Shown: piece after piece, positions 6,044 to 8,506 of the stretch | Layout: every line of letters starts with the position of its first letter | Numbering within the stretch: position 1 is the first letter of the stretch | Assembly: GCA_002699335.1 (NCBI GenBank) | Contig: PACG01000002.1 | Span: 1 to 8,506, forward strand | Source of the DNA: Candidatus Poribacteria bacterium | Lineage (GTDB): Bacteria > Poribacteria > WGA-4E > UBA9662 | DNA length: 8,506 bases | Direction: 5' to 3' | Program-made: the position numbers and the translations under genes | The notes under the pieces: model-generated | What the model saw: the letters and a program-made list of their open reading frames with translations, nothing else | Told to the model about the DNA's origin: nothing | Database searches by the model: none

Positions 6044-7009
6044 CTAGAAATGTATACGGATTTGATTTCTACCGGCTACTTCACCAATACGTTCCTTATT
6101 CGAATTGAGACTGATGACCCGAATAAGCTGCCCCAAAGTGCCGTTTTCAAGTGCCTTGCCATGTGCTTGTATTTTAAGGCTCCCTTTTTGTACTATAAGT
6201 GCCACTACGGACCCTTTAGAAACAATAAAGTCCTGTTTAAAATCGGATCTAGAAATTATTTTGCCTTTTGCAATTAACCCATTGGCTATTTTTCCCCGTA
6301 CCTGATTGATGTTTGTTAACAGAATATTCGCCGGGTTTTTAATTTTGCGATGTTCTATTGACAAAAAATCGGCTTGAATCCCAATACCTTTTGGAATGTT
6401 ACATTTGGCTACAACCACAGGTTGGCTGATCGTAATCTCAAAAGTTAACAGAACGCGTTTTTTAACTATTCCATTAGATATTATTTGTGCTTCCAGACAA
6501 CCTCGACTAAGATTACCTATTGAAGCAAATTCCAATTCTGAGTTCGCATCATCAACTGTTATTGGTTCGATCTGCTGCAACGGTCGAACCTCAAGTTGAG
6601 CGGAATCATTTTTCCCTAAAATAAGTTGTTGTTGGAAAAATTTTTCCGCCTGACTGTAAATATGTTCCGTTGATATAGTCATTGTCTTGTTAGTTACAGA
6701 GGAAACTGTTCCTTCAAAACTCAAGTTGGAGTAGCTTAGGTTATGTTTAAGGATTCTGGCCTTTATATGCGGAATAGTGATAGTTCTCGCACGTCCGGTT
6801 TTGTTTGTTTTGCCAAGTTCAATCGCTTGCAATTTCCGCTTCAATTCAGTTGAGGCCTCAATTTCTGCGATGTCCCCGAGATGAATGACCCGACCGTGGA
6901 CCTCGACCTGAGGTCGAAGTTTGATATTTGTCTCTGAATAAGCTGAGAGAAGCAAAGAATTAGCCAAGATCAAGGCCAAGAACAACCCTTTAAACTTTAA
7001 GTCAAACAT
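6044..7009 (-). CDS. flgA: FlgA, P-ring assembly chaperone
   Basis: Periplasmic chaperone that helps FlgI subunits polymerise into the P ring around the rod. The 321 residues begin with a Sec signal peptide: a charged start, then a hydrophobic stretch GLFLALILANSLLLSA (about 8-23). The N-terminal half (about 28-190) is poorly conserved. The C-terminal half carries the family pattern: an SAF-like domain starting at VVVAKCNIPKGIGIQADFLS (198-217), continuing with VRGKIANGLIAKGKIIS (237-253), then a beta domain with VSKGSVVALIVQKG (263-276), HGKALENGTLGQLIRVISLN (283-302) and the final GEVAGRNQIRIHF. The length is longer than the roughly 220 residues of enteric FlgA because of the N-terminal extension, a form seen in many non-enteric bacteria. 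The start ATG has AAGGG 8 nt upstream. The TAG stop overlaps the Shine-Dalgarno of flgH. Lying next to flgH and flgI fits its role. Confidence 0.93.
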   Translation of the reverse strand: MFDLKFKGLFLALILANSLLLSAYSETNIKLRPQVEVHGRVIHLGDIAEIEASTELKRKLQAIELGKTNKTGRARTITIPHIKARILKHNLSYSNLSFEGTVSSVTNKTMTISTEHIYSQAEKFFQQQLILGKNDSAQLEVRPLQQIEPITVDDANSELEFASIGNLSRGCLEAQIISNGIVKKRVLLTFEITISQPVVVAKCNIPKGIGIQADFLSIEHRKIKNPANILLTNINQVRGKIANGLIAKGKIISRSDFKQDFIVSKGSVVALIVQKGSLKIQAHGKALENGTLGQLIRVISLNSNKERIGEVAGRNQIRIHF

Positions 7010-7022
7010 CTAACTACCCTTT

Positions 7023-7811
7023 TTATCTACGGAGTGTATTTGCAGCGTTCAACATTTCATCAGCTGTTTGGATCGATTTTGAATTGGCTTCATAAGCTCT
7101 TTGAGCAACGATCATGCCAACCATTTCATCCACAATCTTGACATTTGACATTTCAAGCATTCCGGATCTAAGAGTGCCAATACCATCCTTCCCAGGAGTA
7201 CCCATAGCTTCATCTCCAGCAGCCCCTGTAGGTAAGTATAGCCCGCGTCCGGCATGCTGCAACCCGCGTGGGTTTGGGAAAGTAGATAGCTGAATATTGC
7301 CGATTAGATTAGATTCGATTTGTCCTGGTAGACGTATAGAGACAGTACCATCTTCCGAGATGAGGATGTCACTGGCTTCTGTTGGTACTGTGATATTCGG
7401 ATCCAACGGATAACCGCTAGCAGTTACTAAACTGCGTGCACTATCAAGTGTGAAAGCACCTGCACGGGTATAGGAAAATTGCCCATCAGGCATTTGAATT
7501 TTAAAGAACCCTGCACCTTGAATTGCCAAGTCCAATGAGTCCTCAGTATCCTTTAGATCTCCTTGTGAAAACCGGGTTGGAGTAGCGACGAGCTGTGTCC
7601 CGTGACCAATTTCGATTCCTGTTGGTATTTCAGTTCCCAATTGGTTGAGAGTGCCGGCTGGGCGAACGATTTGGTAAATAAGATCTTGGAAATCGGCGCG
7701 GCTTCCTTTAAAGCCAACCGTGTTCACATTCGAAATATTGTTTGAAATAACGTCAATATTTTTTTGCTGGGCAACCATTCCGGAAGCGGCTGACCACATT
7801 GCGCGCATCAT
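7023..7811 (-). CDS. flgG: FlgG, distal rod protein
   Basis: Forms the distal rod of the flagellum, which passes through the P and L rings and joins the hook. The 262 residues match the normal family length of about 260. The N-terminal rod signature is complete: MWSAASGMVAQQKNIDVISN (residues 5-24) followed by NISNVNTVGFKGSRADFQDL (25-44). The FlgG-type central part has IPTGIEIGHGTQLVATPTRF (62-81), DLAIQGAGFFKIQMPDGQ (94-111) and YTRAGAFTLD (114-123). The C-terminal helix reads GMLEMSNVKIVDEMVGMIVA (217-236) then QRAYEANSKSIQTADEML. The protein begins with two ATG codons; the first is used here because GGAG lies 8 nt upstream of it. FlgG has no cleaved signal and leaves through the flagellar export apparatus. 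A gap of 13 bp separates it from flgA. Confidence 0.97.
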   Translation of the reverse strand: MMRAMWSAASGMVAQQKNIDVISNNISNVNTVGFKGSRADFQDLIYQIVRPAGTLNQLGTEIPTGIEIGHGTQLVATPTRFSQGDLKDTEDSLDLAIQGAGFFKIQMPDGQFSYTRAGAFTLDSARSLVTASGYPLDPNITVPTEASDILISEDGTVSIRLPGQIESNLIGNIQLSTFPNPRGLQHAGRGLYLPTGAAGDEAMGTPGKDGIGTLRSGMLEMSNVKIVDEMVGMIVAQRAYEANSKSIQTADEMLNAANTLRR

Positions 7812-7832
7812 AGTTTCATCTCCAATCGATTG

Positions 7833-8506
7833 TTATTGTTTAGCAGTATCGTTGATTAGTTGTATAGTTTCATCCAATGCTTGGATTGTCTTTTGATATC
7901 CTTGGAAGTTACGTAGGGTTTGAATCATATTTACCATTTCGTGAACAACATTCACATTTGCTAATTCCAAAAACCCTTGTTTTATTGTTGAAACACCACG
8001 GGTTGCTTTCAATGGAATTGGTTGTGCGTTGGGATCGGTTATTTCAAAAAGATTCCCTCCCACTTTTCCCAGAGGGTATGGGTCATTCTGCTCAAAATCA
8101 ACCAACATTAGTTGTGAAAACTCCACATCGTCAGCAAACATACGTCCATCCGCACCGATAGTAAGCTCGCTAACACCGTTTGGTGTTCGGATTGGTTGTC
8201 CACTTTGATCTAGGACAAATAATCCTTGCCCATTTACAAGTTGCCCTTGATCGTTTGTAGTGAAACTTCCGTCCCGTGTAAAAACTGTTGATCCATCAAC
8301 GTTTTGAATGCCGAAAAATCCTCGACCAGCGATACCAACATCATATATTTCATTGGTTTCCTTTAATGGTCCTTGTTGGAAATCAATATTGTATCGAGCA
8401 ACCAGCAATTCGGAATTTTGACTTACATTTGATGGTGGTTTAACGTTCATTTTCTCTTCGAGAACCTGAGTGAGCTCTGCATCGAATGTTGAAGTTACTT
8501 GAAGAG
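7833..8506 (-). CDS. flgF: FlgF, proximal rod protein (5' end outside window)
   Basis: Rod protein of the flagellar basal body, exported by the flagellar type III apparatus and polymerised in the periplasm between MS ring and distal rod. The frame stays open to the window edge, giving about 223 visible residues; FlgF is usually about 240-250 residues, so only the N-terminal rod helix is missing. The in-frame ATG at 8448-8450 lies inside the protein, since sensible sequence (FDAELTQVLEEK) precedes it. Visible family marks are DFQQGPLKETNEIYDVGIAG, GFFGIQNVDG and FTRDGSFTTNDQGQLV of the central domain, then the C-terminal rod helix with LELANVNVVHEMVNMI and ending INDTAKQ. FlgF and FlgG are paralogues. 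The FlgF call rests on its place directly upstream of an unmistakable FlgG and on its greater divergence from FlgG. The stop is TAA, 21 bp before flgG. Confidence 0.88.
   Translation of the reverse strand, partial: LQVTSTFDAELTQVLEEKMNVKPPSNVSQNSELLVARYNIDFQQGPLKETNEIYDVGIAGRGFFGIQNVDGSTVFTRDGSFTTNDQGQLVNGQGLFVLDQSGQPIRTPNGVSELTIGADGRMFADDVEFSQLMLVDFEQNDPYPLGKVGGNLFEITDPNAQPIPLKATRGVSTIKQGFLELANVNVVHEMVNMIQTLRNFQGYQKTIQALDETIQLINDTAKQ

Noticed and set aside
8448..8450. ATG taken as the start of flgF
   Set aside because: The frame is open upstream to the window edge with plausible protein sequence, and the essential N-terminal rod helix of FlgF would be missing.
7833..8506. Reading the first gene as a second flgG or as flgE
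   Set aside because: It lacks FlgG-specific blocks such as IPTG-IGHG and AQRAYE, is too short for the hook protein FlgE, and FlgF is expected directly upstream of flgG.

Overview
The window holds one continuous block of flagellar genes, all on the minus strand, so transcription runs from high to low coordinates. In transcription order they are flgF (5' end beyond the window edge), flgG, flgA, flgH, flgI, a single-domain flgJ, flgM, flgN, flgK and flgL. Every gene was identified by reading its translated protein against known family motifs; no database search was run. Genes for the L ring (FlgH), P ring (FlgI) and P-ring chaperone (FlgA) mean a Gram-negative cell with an outer membrane and a periplasmic peptidoglycan layer. 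The order flgFGAHIJ-MNKL with a short FlgJ is common in Deltaproteobacteria-like lineages and other non-enteric Gram-negatives. Sampled base composition is roughly 40-45% GC. The species cannot be fixed from this window.

Region 1 (about 8506 to 3890) is the basal-body module. FlgF and FlgG build the proximal and distal rod. FlgA, FlgH and FlgI have N-terminal export signals and build the P and L rings through which the rod passes. FlgJ caps the rod as it assembles. Gaps are 13 to 34 bp, and several Shine-Dalgarno sequences overlap or abut the preceding stop codon, so this is a tightly packed operon.

Region 2 (3889 to 3728) is the only sizeable non-coding gap inside the operon, 162 bp. It contains a very good sigma-28 (FliA-type) promoter directly upstream of flgM and, further upstream, a possible sigma-70-like promoter. 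This marks the switch from middle genes to late genes.

Region 3 (3727 to 110) is the late module: FlgM (anti-sigma-28), FlgN (export chaperone for FlgK and FlgL), and the hook-filament junction proteins FlgK and FlgL. FlgM holds sigma-28 inactive until the hook-basal body is complete and FlgM is exported. Because flgM itself lies behind a sigma-28 promoter, the layout implies autoregulatory feedback. FlgK carries an extra segment of about 140 residues at an unusual place.

Region 4 (109 to 1) lies downstream of flgL. It holds no gene I can recognise, only a short inverted repeat and an unconvincing reading-frame start. Overall this is a conventional flagellar operon. I see no mobile element, CRISPR array, RNA gene or new system. 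The points of interest are regulatory and structural details within it.
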